A stretch of 64,000 nt of DNA from Thiosocius sp963759055 (GCA_963759055.1 CAVWYD010000030.1:14155-78154); one strand, 5' to 3'; positions 18,570-27,865 are shown, numbered from the stretch's first letter. Notes: generated by a model not told the origin, from the sequence alone. Made by a program: numbers and translations.

Positions 18570-19205
18570 ATGATCACCGTTATCGGAAGTCTGAAAGGGG
18601 GGTCGGGAAAGAGCACCGTCACTTTCAATCTTGCGATCTGGTTGGTCATGGCGGAATGCAGTGTTGCGGTTATCGATGCCGACCCGCAGGCAACCTTGAC
18701 CGATGCGCTCGAGGTGCGCCGTGATGAAGGTTTCCAGCCGATGGTCGATCGTCTTGATGCGAAAAGCCTGAAAGACCGTGATCAGTTGGAAGAGCTCGAC
18801 GAGGTGCTGATCGATGTCGGTACCGCATCCATGGACAATCTCAAGAAGGCAATCTCGATAGCGGACCGGCTGCTTGTCCCGGTCCCGCCCAGCCAGGCCG
18901 ACATCTGGTCCACACAGCGTTTCCTGCGTTTCGTGGAATCTGCCGCCGGAAAACGCCGGCCTGAGGTGCTTGGTTTCATCAACCGCGGCGATACCCATCA
19001 CGCAGTTCGCGAGTCCGACGAAACGGCTGCGGCCCTGGTTTCACTGCCCGGAATCCGTTACCTGAAACCCCGCCTGTCGCAACGCACGGTTTACAGGCGT
19101 TCGTTCAGTGAGGGGCTGGCGGTGTTTGAACAGGAGCCGCGTGGCAAGGGCGCTGCGGAGTGCAATGCATTGGCCGCCGTGCTTTACGCGGACCTGCTGA
19201 CCTGA
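18570..19205 (+). CDS. ParA-family ATPase, orphan
   Basis: 211 residues, single domain of the ParA/ParF size. Deviant Walker A KGGSGKST (9-16), Walker A' region IDADPQAT (from 35), and a Walker B-like VLIDVG (79-84) where most relatives have IDTPG. ParA proteins dimerise on ATP, bind DNA or membrane and position cargo such as plasmids, chemoreceptor clusters or envelope machines. No ParB or centromere-like repeat is adjacent, so it is probably a cargo-positioning ATPase rather than a partition protein. It sits between the FRP genes and a membrane TPR gene with gaps of 12 and 9 bp, implying one operon and a shared task. Confidence 0.88.
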   Translation: MITVIGSLKGGSGKSTVTFNLAIWLVMAECSVAVIDADPQATLTDALEVRRDEGFQPMVDRLDAKSLKDRDQLEELDEVLIDVGTASMDNLKKAISIADRLLVPVPPSQADIWSTQRFLRFVESAAGKRRPEVLGFINRGDTHHAVRESDETAAALVSLPGIRYLKPRLSQRTVYRRSFSEGLAVFEQEPRGKGAAECNALAAVLYADLLT

Positions 19206-19214
19206 CCACTGCCG

Positions 19215-19967
19215 ATGCCGGTTAACCTGATCTCGGCCGCGTTTGCCTGGCTCGCCACTCACCTGGTGATCCTGAGCCTGCTGGGTTTCCTGTTCGCCGG
19301 TCTGTTTGTTTTCGGTCTGGTCAATGGACCTGGCCCCGGGTCTGTTCAACAGAAAAAGACGTTTCCTGCACCCGCCCAGTCCCGCCCCGATGAACTCCCG
19401 GCCACCGGTACCGCGTCGAGGTCTCCGATAGGGGGGGCGGATCAGCCTGTTGCGGAGAAAGCGGGATCGGCTGGCAACCCTGACACCGCGCCCGTGGACG
19501 CCGGTCCGGGTCCGGGGAGGGGCGAAGTGGGACGATTGCCGCCCAGGCTTATCGGTGGCAGCCTGCCGGTTTACGGGCAGCAGGATGCGCCGCAGTCGCA
19601 GCCCGGAGCGATGCCTGGTGCGATCGGTAATGGCTTCCGACCGCCAACCGAAGACCCGGGGCCGGCGGCAGGCGGCATGACGCGTGAAGACTATGTCCAA
19701 CAGGCCAGGCGTGCTTTCTGGAATGGTGAATTCGAGGCGGCCGAGGCGGCCTATATGGCCCTTGTCTCCCAATATCCTGCGGATGCTGATGCCTTTGGAG
19801 AACTCGGAAACCTTTATCAGTCCATGGGCAAGCCGCAGCGTGCCATGGATGCATATTTTGAGGCGGCTGTTCGGCTCAAGGCCGCCGGCAAGACCGATAA
19901 ACTCAAAGAAGTCATGGAGTTGCTCACGCGTGAGGGAGACCCTAGAGCCGATCAGCTGCGTCCCTGA
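19215..19967 (+). CDS. Membrane-anchored TPR protein
   Basis: 250 residues. An N-terminal hydrophobic segment (about 11-36) is followed by a long disordered Pro/Gly/Ala-rich linker (40-150) that includes one FRP motif (GNGFRPPTED), and a C-terminal TPR block (about 155-225: AFWNGEFEAAEAAYMALV and YQSMGKPQRAMDAYFEAA). It likely spans the inner membrane once with the TPR repeats as a docking platform. Start 9 bp after the ParA stop codon. The shared FRP motif links it to the secreted proteins upstream. Function unknown. Confidence 0.8.
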   Translation: MPVNLISAAFAWLATHLVILSLLGFLFAGLFVFGLVNGPGPGSVQQKKTFPAPAQSRPDELPATGTASRSPIGGADQPVAEKAGSAGNPDTAPVDAGPGPGRGEVGRLPPRLIGGSLPVYGQQDAPQSQPGAMPGAIGNGFRPPTEDPGPAAGGMTREDYVQQARRAFWNGEFEAAEAAYMALVSQYPADADAFGELGNLYQSMGKPQRAMDAYFEAAVRLKAAGKTDKLKEVMELLTREGDPRADQLRP

Positions 19968-20103
19968 TTGACGGGGATCTTTCTTCAGTCCCCTACTCAG
20001 GGCCACAGCCTGGCGGTCGCTGAAGATCAGTATCTGTATCCTTCGATTGATGGTCTATGATAAAATCATCAAATACCGATGAACGAGATACTGAGGACTT
20101 TCC

Positions 20104-20601
20104 GTGAGCAATGCCAATCAATCCACCGAGATTGTTGCCGACGCGAATGCTGGCTACGCGAGACTCTCAGAGGTTTTCGAGTCCAGCGCCCGACGTTGGG
20201 AATTAATCGTTTATCCTTCGCTGTTCGCATTCATCATTCTTGCCGCCTACGGCTTCTATCTGGTCTATAACCTGGCCAGGGATGTCCACTACCTGGCGAT
20301 CAGTGTCGACACCAACATGACGACACTGGCCGTCAACATGCAGAACGTCTCCGAGAACATGAGTCAGCTGACGGCAAATATCCGGGCCATGACGGTCACC
20401 ATGGATTCAATCGACCAAAAGGTCGCAACCCTCGAGCCCATGCTCGCAAATCTGGATTCCATGGACGGCGCAATACAGTCCATGACCCATGCGACGCACA
20501 ACATGGGGCGCTCGACTCACTACATGCAGACAGACCTTTCGCGCATGAATCACAATATCGGACGCCCGATGTCATTCATGAATGCGTTCATGCCCTGGTG
20601 A
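20104..20601 (+). CDS. Membrane coiled-coil protein with Met/Asn-rich tail
   Basis: 165 residues, GTG start. A membrane helix (about 34-58) is followed by a long amphipathic helix with regular hydrophobic spacing (VDTNMTTLAVNMQNVSENM and on), typical of a parallel coiled coil. The tail from about 125 is rich in Met, His and Asn (MTHATHNMGRSTHYMQTD). The shape is like the stalk of a receptor or tether without a recognisable output domain. It is 136 bp from the TPR gene and may be in the same transcript or have its own promoter (a TATGATAAAAT stretch lies at 20053-20063). Family not recognised. Confidence 0.7.
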   Translation: MSNANQSTEIVADANAGYARLSEVFESSARRWELIVYPSLFAFIILAAYGFYLVYNLARDVHYLAISVDTNMTTLAVNMQNVSENMSQLTANIRAMTVTMDSIDQKVATLEPMLANLDSMDGAIQSMTHATHNMGRSTHYMQTDLSRMNHNIGRPMSFMNAFMPW

Positions 20602-20867
20602 ACTGGCCACCCAATATGCCGGGTTGATAACAACCGGGGCAGGAGATCGCGGTCCAGCGACGGTCTTAGCCCGTCATCCAACCTGCAAATTGCACCAGTA
20701 TCCGATGATCGCGCGCGGCCAGCGCCCAATCAGGAGAAACTGCAACGGAGCAAAAGAAGACTGAAATTCATCGAACGCGCTTCGTGATGCTACGGACTTT
20801 GACGTATCCGCCCGCCTTCATGCAATTTGCAGCCAAACAGTGTTAAGTCCGACAGGCTGTCAAGCGC

Positions 20868-22976
20868 TCAATTCTCTTCTTCGAACGTGATGGTGCTCGA
20901 GGGCTCCTGCAGGAAGTAGCCCTGGATATAGTTGACCCCGATGTTCCACAGGATTGCGAGACTGCCGGCATCTTCGACGCTGCTCGCCACGGTCTTGTAA
21001 CCGTCTCTCTGCAGCTTGCCGTTGATGTTGTTCATTTTGTCCTGCTGCGATTGATTCGTGGCCAGGTCGCGCATGAATTCGGGCGAGAGCTTCACGATGT
21101 CGATGTCGAGGTGCTTCAGCAGGTCGTCGCCGTTTTCGCTCTCGACGTAGTTGCTGACTGCGATCCTGCAGTTGATCTTTTTCAGCCCCTCGATCAGCGT
21201 GCGTGTAGGCTGCCAGGCGTTTCTCACATCGCTTTCGCGGAACTGGAACACCATCCAGGCGCCTTTGGCGCGAAACTCCCGCAGACAGTCGCAGATCCAC
21301 AGCAACGTCGAGTCGTCCTCGATACCGGCGCGCGACAGGATGATATGGAAAATGACCTTTTTGCCATTTCGCCGGTGGCTGGCAAGTTCGCGGATCGCGT
21401 TACGCACCACCCAGCGGTCGATCTCTGCGAGGCGGCTGGGGTCACGCGTCGGTGACAGAAACACATCCGGGACCAGCTCCTTCCCATCTTCTGTGATCAG
21501 CCGCAGATAGACCGAATAATTTTCGCGGGTGTCACCCTGGAGGCTGACGATAGGCTGGTATTTCAGACGGAATCCGTCGTTCGCCAGAGCGTGGTCGATC
21601 TGCTTGACGACCGCGACATCGGCCTCGGGCAGGTTATTGATGTCGCCCGGAATCTGTTCGTTGTAAAACACAACGCGATTGTCACCCTCACTGCGGGCGA
21701 TCCCGGTAGCCCGGCAAGAACGGTTGATGATTTCATGGGCCGTGATCTCCGCGCCTTTCTCAGCCCGCGTGACACCGATCGAATAGGCGGGTTTTACCAG
21801 GGAATCACGGATACTCTTGAATGCGTGTCCGCGCAGATTGTGCAGACAGCGCTCGGCGATCTCGAGCGCCGGCTCCTCATCGTCACAGAGCAACATGAAA
21901 TCGTGATCGCCGAAGCGTGAGATAGTGTGCGCGCGTGAAGCGGTGGCGGCCAGCACGCTGGCAACCTCGGTCAGCATCTGGTCGGCACAGTCGAACCCGC
22001 AGCTTTCTCGCATATCCGCGTAGTTGCTGATCGAAATCTGCACCACCGTATGGCCCTGTTCGGCGCTCCCCGGGTTTCCAACCAGTGCCTCCAGCCGTTC
22101 CATGAAGGCCTGACGGTTGAAAAAGCCGGTCTGCGGATCCTTGCTGGTCAGTTCTTCTATTCGTTGCTCCAGGGCGAGGTTCTGCCCCTGGTCACGAATC
22201 ATCACCTGCGTGCACTGCTCGCCGTCGATGATGGCGGGCGAGAATTCCATGCGCGCGCTGAATGACTGGCCGTCACTGGTTACGCAGCGGATCTCCTCGG
22301 AATGTTTGCCGTCCTGATCGACCTTGCGCAGGGCCGTCTTGAAATCGCTACGTGATTCGGCCTCGATCATGTCCATAATGGGCAGTCCATCGATCTCGTC
22401 CGACGATTCGTGCCCGAACATATCCAGGTAGGTCTGGTTGGCATTCAGGTACATGCCCTCGTGAATATATGCGATGGCATCGCGAGAACTGTGTACCAGC
22501 TGATGGCTGCGGGCCTCGGCTTCCTCGAGCTGATTTTCGAGACGGGCAATTTCCTGGCGCAGCATCTGCGTTCGATGTTCGCGTTTCACAGCCAGGGCGA
22601 GATGTTCCTCATCCTTGATATCGATCAGGTCTTGCAGCCCGTACTCGATTGCGAGTGATTTGTGCGGGCCAATTTTCCTGCCGACCAGCAGTATGCTTGC
22701 ATCGGCCGCGGCCGCACGTATCTTCCTTATCGCCTCTTGGCAGGGAACCGCTTCCGCATCGGCATTCAGGACCGCCAGAGTGCAGGGATGGTTGGCTAAC
22801 TGTTGATCCAGGGAATCGAGTGTTTCTGCGACCTTCAGATGTGCCGCCTGATCCTGGTTGCGCAGTGCATTGGCGAAGCCATCGGCAACCCCGAGCGCGC
22901 AGCCGACCACCAGCATCTCTACGGGGTTGCCGCTCAGTTCGGAATGTTGCAGCGCAAACTCTGGGTTGGCGGCCAT
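20868..22976 (-). CDS. FimX-like protein: receiver-like, PAS, degenerate GGDEF and EAL domains
   Basis: 702 residues. An N-terminal receiver-like fold (20-135) is followed by a linker coiled coil, a PAS domain (about 150-270), a GGDEF domain and an EAL domain. The catalytic motifs are degenerate: RFGDHDF replaces GGDEF, and SVYLRL replaces the EAL-L-R segment. It therefore probably binds c-di-GMP rather than making or breaking it, as does Pseudomonas FimX, which controls type IV pili at the cell pole. The domain order matches FimX. The PilZ-like gene lies 74 bp upstream on the same strand, consistent with a shared c-di-GMP pathway. Confidence 0.8.
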   Translation of the reverse strand: MAANPEFALQHSELSGNPVEMLVVGCALGVADGFANALRNQDQAAHLKVAETLDSLDQQLANHPCTLAVLNADAEAVPCQEAIRKIRAAAADASILLVGRKIGPHKSLAIEYGLQDLIDIKDEEHLALAVKREHRTQMLRQEIARLENQLEEAEARSHQLVHSSRDAIAYIHEGMYLNANQTYLDMFGHESSDEIDGLPIMDMIEAESRSDFKTALRKVDQDGKHSEEIRCVTSDGQSFSARMEFSPAIIDGEQCTQVMIRDQGQNLALEQRIEELTSKDPQTGFFNRQAFMERLEALVGNPGSAEQGHTVVQISISNYADMRESCGFDCADQMLTEVASVLAATASRAHTISRFGDHDFMLLCDDEEPALEIAERCLHNLRGHAFKSIRDSLVKPAYSIGVTRAEKGAEITAHEIINRSCRATGIARSEGDNRVVFYNEQIPGDINNLPEADVAVVKQIDHALANDGFRLKYQPIVSLQGDTRENYSVYLRLITEDGKELVPDVFLSPTRDPSRLAEIDRWVVRNAIRELASHRRNGKKVIFHIILSRAGIEDDSTLLWICDCLREFRAKGAWMVFQFRESDVRNAWQPTRTLIEGLKKINCRIAVSNYVESENGDDLLKHLDIDIVKLSPEFMRDLATNQSQQDKMNNINGKLQRDGYKTVASSVEDAGSLAILWNIGVNYIQGYFLQEPSSTITFEEEN

Positions 22977-23050
22977 TAATCCACTCGTCCTTGTTTTTGG
23001 TCTGTGTCGGCCAAGATCGTTGCCAGTTTCATTTTTCCGGACTCAGCATC

Positions 23051-24982
23051 TTACAGGTTGTTCCAAAGATCATCGAAGGCGTCACCAGGGCGTGGCTCAT
23101 CGGCAGATTCGTCTTTATCCGACTTGACGAACTCGAAATGGTAGCGTGCGAAAGCGCTGCTGAACTCGACCAGCTTGGTAAGGCGGATCAATTGTTCTTT
23201 TCCTCCGATGTTCAGCCCGAGGTCGATACCCGTCTGGAGGCTCATGGCGCTCATCACCAGGCTCGCCGTGGCATTGGATGAGGGGTCTGTATCGTTGATT
23301 ACCAGGCACTTGTAGCTTGGTGCGCGGTTGCGCGCTGATGTCTTGCCCGTTTCGGATACGTCGGCGGCTTCGCAGCGCGTTGAGATAATCTCGAGACCGA
23401 GCTCGAGCTTCTGGTCACCCAGCTGCTTCATCCAGCGGATCACACCCAGGCCGTAGGTGTGGCGATCCGAGGGGGACTCGACACCGATCAGTTCTCCGAT
23501 CTTGACCCGCGGAATACCCTTGCCCTGCCAGCGGATGCAATAACCACCGGCGCTCTCGTTGATCGTTTTGACCGCGTGACGGTTTGAGTCGCTTTCATCC
23601 GGTGCCGCCGGCTCGGGTTCATCGACCGGTTTGCTCGTTGTGGATAGAGGTGCAAGTCCGTGACTACTGACCAGGAAACTGTCGTTGAACAGCGAATCGC
23701 TCACGAACTCACTGTCCAGCGGCGCCAGAGAGACGTTTTCCAGGCTGCCCGAACTCCATTTTATTTTGCGACGGCCTCCCGGTGGCGGGGGGTCTGCCTC
23801 CTGCAGTGCGAACAATGCCGCCCGGGTCGTTTCGTAAGGGGGCGTCTCCTCTGCCTGCAGGTTGGCATGAACGGCATGCAGCCCTGCGACCACGTTAAGG
23901 TCGAAATTCAGTCGGGTTCGCACAAAGCGTCGATCGGGTGGACGGCTCCATGCCATGATCAGCAGACGCAGCAGGGGCCTTGTGATGATCGGTTTGCCCG
24001 CATGCGAGACGGTCCCGCTGTCCCAGGGCGCCTCTTCAAAATCACTGCGAAGCCGCTTCAACAGTTCGCGGACGTCGAGGATGGCCATGCGTTTGCCGGG
24101 CAGGGGCGTACGCAGCGAATTGTGCATCGGCGCCGAGTCGGTCCACAGGTCCACGTTGAAGCGCCCGAGGCTGGTTCCACCATCGTCTTTGGTCAGTATG
24201 GTGGTTGAGGTAGACCAATCCCTGAGTCGCGAAAACAGCAATCGCGCATGGTTCTGGCGCAGCCGGTGCGGCGTCGCGCTGGCGAACAGCATCAGCGACT
24301 TGAACAGGTCCTCTATGCTTGTGCTGTCGCGGGCAGCCTTGCCGTCGTCAGGTTTGACCTGGATCTGATGCACGTTATTTTGTGAGGCATAGGCATAAAT
24401 GCTGTTGATCTCACGCCATATGCCATCTGGCCAGGCGGTATATACAAGGGCATTTTGCAGCAGGCATTGACCGAGGTAATAAAGCGCCCGGTGGAGCGCT
24501 ATCACCAGAAGGCGCCGGTCGAAGTTGGCGCTGTCGCCCGAAATCATGCGTTCGACGATCAGTTTGTATGAGATCGCCAGTTCGCTTTGCAGTTCGCGAG
24601 CCAGCGCGGCGGTCTTCCAGCCCTTGCTTGAAAAGGGCAGTCCGACATCAACGTAGTATTTCAGGAGGTTGTTGGTGATGTACTCGACCGGGGGGCGAAA
24701 TTTCTCAACGGTTTTCGCGCGCAGCAGGTCGGGTAACTCGATGCGATTGAATTCGACCAGGGTGCTGAATACCTGACGCGCTGTCTCGCCGACGTTGGCC
24801 ATCGGCAGGGCCTCGAACCAGGCCTCGGTCTCTTTCGGGTCGAGCAGCATATTGTCGGCCGCCGGTGCCTTCAGCCGCGGAATGTGCAGTCCGAGCAGTG
24901 GGCGTTGCGCTGTATCGGTCTCTTTGGCCGATGCGGGGGTATCCGGATTATCGTTTGAATGGGTCAATTTAGCCGCCAACAC
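23051..24982 (-). CDS. Large PilZ-like domain protein, c-di-GMP receptor candidate
   Basis: 643 residues, cytoplasmic, no membrane helices or signal peptide. The long N-terminal part (1-480) is helical and of unknown family. The C-terminal part (about 480-640) resembles a PilZ fold: TINESAGGYCIRW contains the [DN]-x-S-x-x-G signature, followed by VKIGELIGV and YGLGVIRWM strands, but a clean RxxxR motif is less evident (an Arg in DSNRHAV lies before it). It precedes the FimX-like gene in the same orientation, so the pair probably acts together on pili or surface behaviour. Confidence 0.6.
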   Translation of the reverse strand: MLAAKLTHSNDNPDTPASAKETDTAQRPLLGLHIPRLKAPAADNMLLDPKETEAWFEALPMANVGETARQVFSTLVEFNRIELPDLLRAKTVEKFRPPVEYITNNLLKYYVDVGLPFSSKGWKTAALARELQSELAISYKLIVERMISGDSANFDRRLLVIALHRALYYLGQCLLQNALVYTAWPDGIWREINSIYAYASQNNVHQIQVKPDDGKAARDSTSIEDLFKSLMLFASATPHRLRQNHARLLFSRLRDWSTSTTILTKDDGGTSLGRFNVDLWTDSAPMHNSLRTPLPGKRMAILDVRELLKRLRSDFEEAPWDSGTVSHAGKPIITRPLLRLLIMAWSRPPDRRFVRTRLNFDLNVVAGLHAVHANLQAEETPPYETTRAALFALQEADPPPPGGRRKIKWSSGSLENVSLAPLDSEFVSDSLFNDSFLVSSHGLAPLSTTSKPVDEPEPAAPDESDSNRHAVKTINESAGGYCIRWQGKGIPRVKIGELIGVESPSDRHTYGLGVIRWMKQLGDQKLELGLEIISTRCEAADVSETGKTSARNRAPSYKCLVINDTDPSSNATASLVMSAMSLQTGIDLGLNIGGKEQLIRLTKLVEFSSAFARYHFEFVKSDKDESADEPRPGDAFDDLWNNL

Positions 24983-25120
24983 TCATGGTCTGTTTTTCTG
25001 ATGTCCCAAGCGTCCTTGCGGCAGAATTACGTCACTCAATAGGGCAACGGCGTAACCTGTCGGTACCCGGCAATTCTAGCCGCCCACCCCGGACAAGTGC
25101 ATTCCTGGACGCGAACCACC

Positions 25121-26131
25121 TCACAAACGCGATACGGGCGTTTTGAATGGTTCGCCAGGCACTTCCCGCACCATTCGCGGTACCAGGTAACCGGGCAGCC
25201 TCAGCCGCAGTTCCTCAAGCAGCCTCTGCGCATCCGCCAACCGGACCTCGAAACGTGCAGCACCGGCCACCGGATCAAGCAGATGCAGGTAATAAGGCAT
25301 CACCCCGACCCTGAGCAAGGTATCACTCAGTTCTGCAAGGGTATCGGCATCATCATTGATGGACTTGAGCAACACTGATTGGTTCAACAGGATGACACGG
25401 CCCGCGGCCAGTTTTTGCAGGGCCTCGCCCAGCTCCGGGGTGACCTCCCGCGGGTGATTGGCGTGAATCACCAGCACCGTCTGCAGGCGGCTGGCCGACA
25501 GCAGCCGTGCGAGTGTAGCGGTGATCCTGTGTGGAAGTACCACCGGCAGACGCGTATGGATGCGCAGGCGTTGCAGCTGAGGCAGCCTTTGTGCTTCTGC
25601 AAGCAGCTGGCCGAGCCTCGCATCCGAGAGTGTAAGAGGGTCGCCGCCGCTCAGGATCAGTTCGTCGGCGTCTGGCAGATCGCGCAGGGTTCTCAGCGCA
25701 TTGCGCCAGTGGCGCAGCGCAGAGTGTTCGGCATAGGGGAAATGCCGGCGAAAACAGTATCTGCAATGCACCGCGCAGGCCCCTGTAGTGATCATCAATG
25801 CCCGTCCGCGGTATTTCTTGAGGATGCCGTGGTCGTGAGTTGCCTCCATTTCATTGACAGGATCGGCCTCAAAACCGGCAACAGGCTCTTCTTCGGACGC
25901 CAGTGGCAGTACCTGGGCGAGCAGCGGGTCGTTGGGGTCGCCTGGGCGCATCAGGTTGACGAAATACCGGGGTACACGAAGCGGAAACCCGGTCCCTGCC
26001 ATCTGCAGCTTCGGCAGGGATGCGGGGTCCAGATCCAGCAAGCGCAGCAACTCGGCCGGATCGGTCACGGCCGCCGCCAGGTCATGCTGCCATGGTTCTG
26101 ATTCCAAGCACGGGGGGGAACAGGTTATCAT
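25121..26131 (-). CDS. epmB: EF-P (lysine34) beta-lysylation 2,3-aminomutase
   Basis: 336 residues from the ATG at 26131. Radical SAM enzyme with CAVHCRYC (C119, C123, C126) holding the [4Fe-4S] cluster, then FRRHFPY and the SGGDPLTLSD motif of the lysine 2,3-aminomutase family. EpmB turns (S)-alpha-lysine into (R)-beta-lysine, which EpmA attaches to EF-P. It lies divergent from efp with 38 bp between starts, and epmA follows efp, so the substrate enzyme, ligase and target are together. The extra N-terminal residues possible upstream overlap the efp promoter and were left out. Confidence 0.93.
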   Translation of the reverse strand: MITCSPPCLESEPWQHDLAAAVTDPAELLRLLDLDPASLPKLQMAGTGFPLRVPRYFVNLMRPGDPNDPLLAQVLPLASEEEPVAGFEADPVNEMEATHDHGILKKYRGRALMITTGACAVHCRYCFRRHFPYAEHSALRHWRNALRTLRDLPDADELILSGGDPLTLSDARLGQLLAEAQRLPQLQRLRIHTRLPVVLPHRITATLARLLSASRLQTVLVIHANHPREVTPELGEALQKLAAGRVILLNQSVLLKSINDDADTLAELSDTLLRVGVMPYYLHLLDPVAGAARFEVRLADAQRLLEELRLRLPGYLVPRMVREVPGEPFKTPVSRL

Positions 26132-26169
26132 TACGGGCTTTGATCGCTTTAGGTTCGGGTGAGGATTGA

Positions 26170-26742
26170 ATGGCAACATACAGCACAAACGAATTCAGGG
26201 GTGGCCTCAAGCTGCTGCTCGACGGTGATCCGTGCACCATCATTGAAAACGAATTCGTCAAGCCGGGCAAAGGCCAGGCGTTCAACCGCGTGAAGATACG
26301 TAACCTGAAGACCGGGCGTGTTCTCGAAAAGACCTTCCGTTCCGGCGAGTCGGTCGAAGCCGCCGATGTGATCGATCGCGACCTGCAGTACCTCTACAGC
26401 GATGGCGAATTCTGGCACTTCATGGACAATGACACCTTCGAGCAGTATCAGGCTGACGCCACCGCCATGGGTGATACAGTGAAGTGGATAAAGGAGCAGG
26501 ATACCTGCATGGTCGTGCTCTGGAATGGCGCGCCCATCGCGGTTGAGGCTCCCAACTTTGTGATGCTCGAAATCACCGAAACCGACCCGGGGCTCAAGGG
26601 CGATACATCGGGCGGGGGGGGCAAGCCGGCCACGCTGGAGACCGGTGCCGTCGTACGCGTACCGCTGTTCATCCAGAGCGGTGAGAAAATCAAGGTCGAT
26701 ACCCGAACGGGCGACTATGTCAGCCGGGTCAAAGACGAGTAG
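26170..26742 (+). CDS. efp: Elongation factor P
   Basis: 190 residues, full length, three OB-like domains. EF-P binds ribosomes stalled on proline runs and speeds peptide bond formation. The modification site is K34 in VKPGKGQAF, matching the lysine that EpmA/EpmB beta-lysylate. The divergent epmB and the overlapping epmA form a complete modification cassette. The genome's Pro-rich products in this window (the FRP proteins and RND tail) would be natural EF-P clients, which is inference. Confidence 0.97.
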   Translation: MATYSTNEFRGGLKLLLDGDPCTIIENEFVKPGKGQAFNRVKIRNLKTGRVLEKTFRSGESVEAADVIDRDLQYLYSDGEFWHFMDNDTFEQYQADATAMGDTVKWIKEQDTCMVVLWNGAPIAVEAPNFVMLEITETDPGLKGDTSGGGGKPATLETGAVVRVPLFIQSGEKIKVDTRTGDYVSRVKDE

Positions 26743-27724
26743 ACGTCCACCCATCGAGGAGTGGCGACCCGGTGCGGATCTTCACGCACTGCGTGCCCGT
26801 GCCGCCATGCTGGCCGAGCTGCGTCGCTATTTCGCCGGAGCAGGCGTGCTTGAGGTGGAAACCCCCCTGGCGTGCAGCAGCTCGGGTACTGATCCGGCGC
26901 TGCAGCCGGTCATGGCCCGATATACCGGTCCGGTTTTCCCGCAGGGCACCGACCTCTACCTGCAGACCTCCCCTGAACTGGGCATGAAACGCCTGCTGGC
27001 CGCGGGCGCCGGGGCGATCTATCAGATCTGCAAGGCGTTCAGGGATGGTGAGGCCGGGCGGCTGCACAATCCCGAGTTTTCCATTCTGGAGTGGTATCGC
27101 CCAGGGTTCGACCTGGGGCAACTCATGGGCGAACTCGCGGAAGTCGTGCGCCTTGCGCTGGAGCGCCCGGAACTGGAATCGGTCCGTGAATCCTATGCCG
27201 GGCTGTTTCGGTCTACGCTTGGCGTCGATGTTTTTGACTGTTCGGCTGAGCAGCTGCAGGCGCTGGCGATCGGACACCATGTGCTGGGTGCCGAGGGGTT
27301 GATGCTGGATCGGGACGGCTGGCTGGACCTGTTGATGAGCCACCTTGTTCAGCCCAATCTCGGTCAGGGCAGCTTGTGTTTTGTTACCGACTATCCGGCC
27401 AGCCAGGCGGCGCTGGCGCGTCTGAACCACGACGGGCGTACCGCGGCGCGCTTCGAACTCTTCTACGACGGTGTCGAACTCGCCAACGGGTTTCACGAAC
27501 TGGTCGAAGCGGACGAGCAGGCGCAGCGATTTGAGGCCGACAATTGCCGACGCAAGGCCCAGGGGCAGCCGCCGATCAGAGTCGATCGCCTGCTGCTCGG
27601 GGCGATGCAGCATGGGCTGCCGGACTGTTCCGGTGTGGCGGTCGGTCTCGACCGCCTGCTGATGCTGCGCCTGGGCGAGAAGGACATTGACAGGGTACTG
27701 AGCTTTTCCCTCCAGCGCTGTTAG
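26717..27724 (+). CDS. epmA: EF-P lysine lysyltransferase (EpmA)
   Basis: 335 residues from the ATG at 26717, which overlaps the end of efp by 26 bp. It is a class II aminoacyl-tRNA-synthetase core without the N-terminal anticodon-binding domain, resembling the catalytic part of lysyl-tRNA synthetase: motif 2 region FRDGEAGRLHNPEFSILEWY and motif 3 region GVAVGLDRLLML. It activates beta-lysine and attaches it to K34 of EF-P. A later start is possible (RPPIEEW segment), but the overlap with efp supports translational coupling. Confidence 0.93.
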   Translation: MSAGSKTSRRPPIEEWRPGADLHALRARAAMLAELRRYFAGAGVLEVETPLACSSSGTDPALQPVMARYTGPVFPQGTDLYLQTSPELGMKRLLAAGAGAIYQICKAFRDGEAGRLHNPEFSILEWYRPGFDLGQLMGELAEVVRLALERPELESVRESYAGLFRSTLGVDVFDCSAEQLQALAIGHHVLGAEGLMLDRDGWLDLLMSHLVQPNLGQGSLCFVTDYPASQAALARLNHDGRTAARFELFYDGVELANGFHELVEADEQAQRFEADNCRRKAQGQPPIRVDRLLLGAMQHGLPDCSGVAVGLDRLLMLRLGEKDIDRVLSFSLQRC

Positions 27725-27828
27725 CCCGGCGAAAATTTTATATATCGGATTTCTACAGCCTGGGCTGCGCGCAACCATTTCCGGCCGGCACAGAAAGCCA
27801 AGATCATCGCATCTTGGATTTCGAAATT

Positions 27829-27865
27829 CTCTGCGCCCTTTGCGCGACTTTGCGCCCTCTGCGTT
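27829..27865. repeat. Degenerate short tandem repeat of CTTTGCGC type
   Basis: Successive units CTCTGCGCC, CTTTGCGCGA, CTTTGCGCC and CTCTGCG stand in the gap between convergent epmA and psd. Similar runs are seen between genes in many proteobacteria. No function is known to me. Confidence 0.5.

Noticed and set aside
17799..19001. Open frame of 400 codons on the minus strand
   Set aside because: It is antisense to FRP protein C and ParA. ParA has clear Walker motifs, so the minus frame is a GC-rich shadow.
18570..19205. ParA as part of a plasmid or chromosome partition module
   Set aside because: No parB, no centromere-like repeats and no replication genes nearby; the window otherwise looks chromosomal.
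27829..27865. CRISPR-like array in the epmA-psd gap
   Set aside because: Units are about 9-10 bp, degenerate and without spacers.
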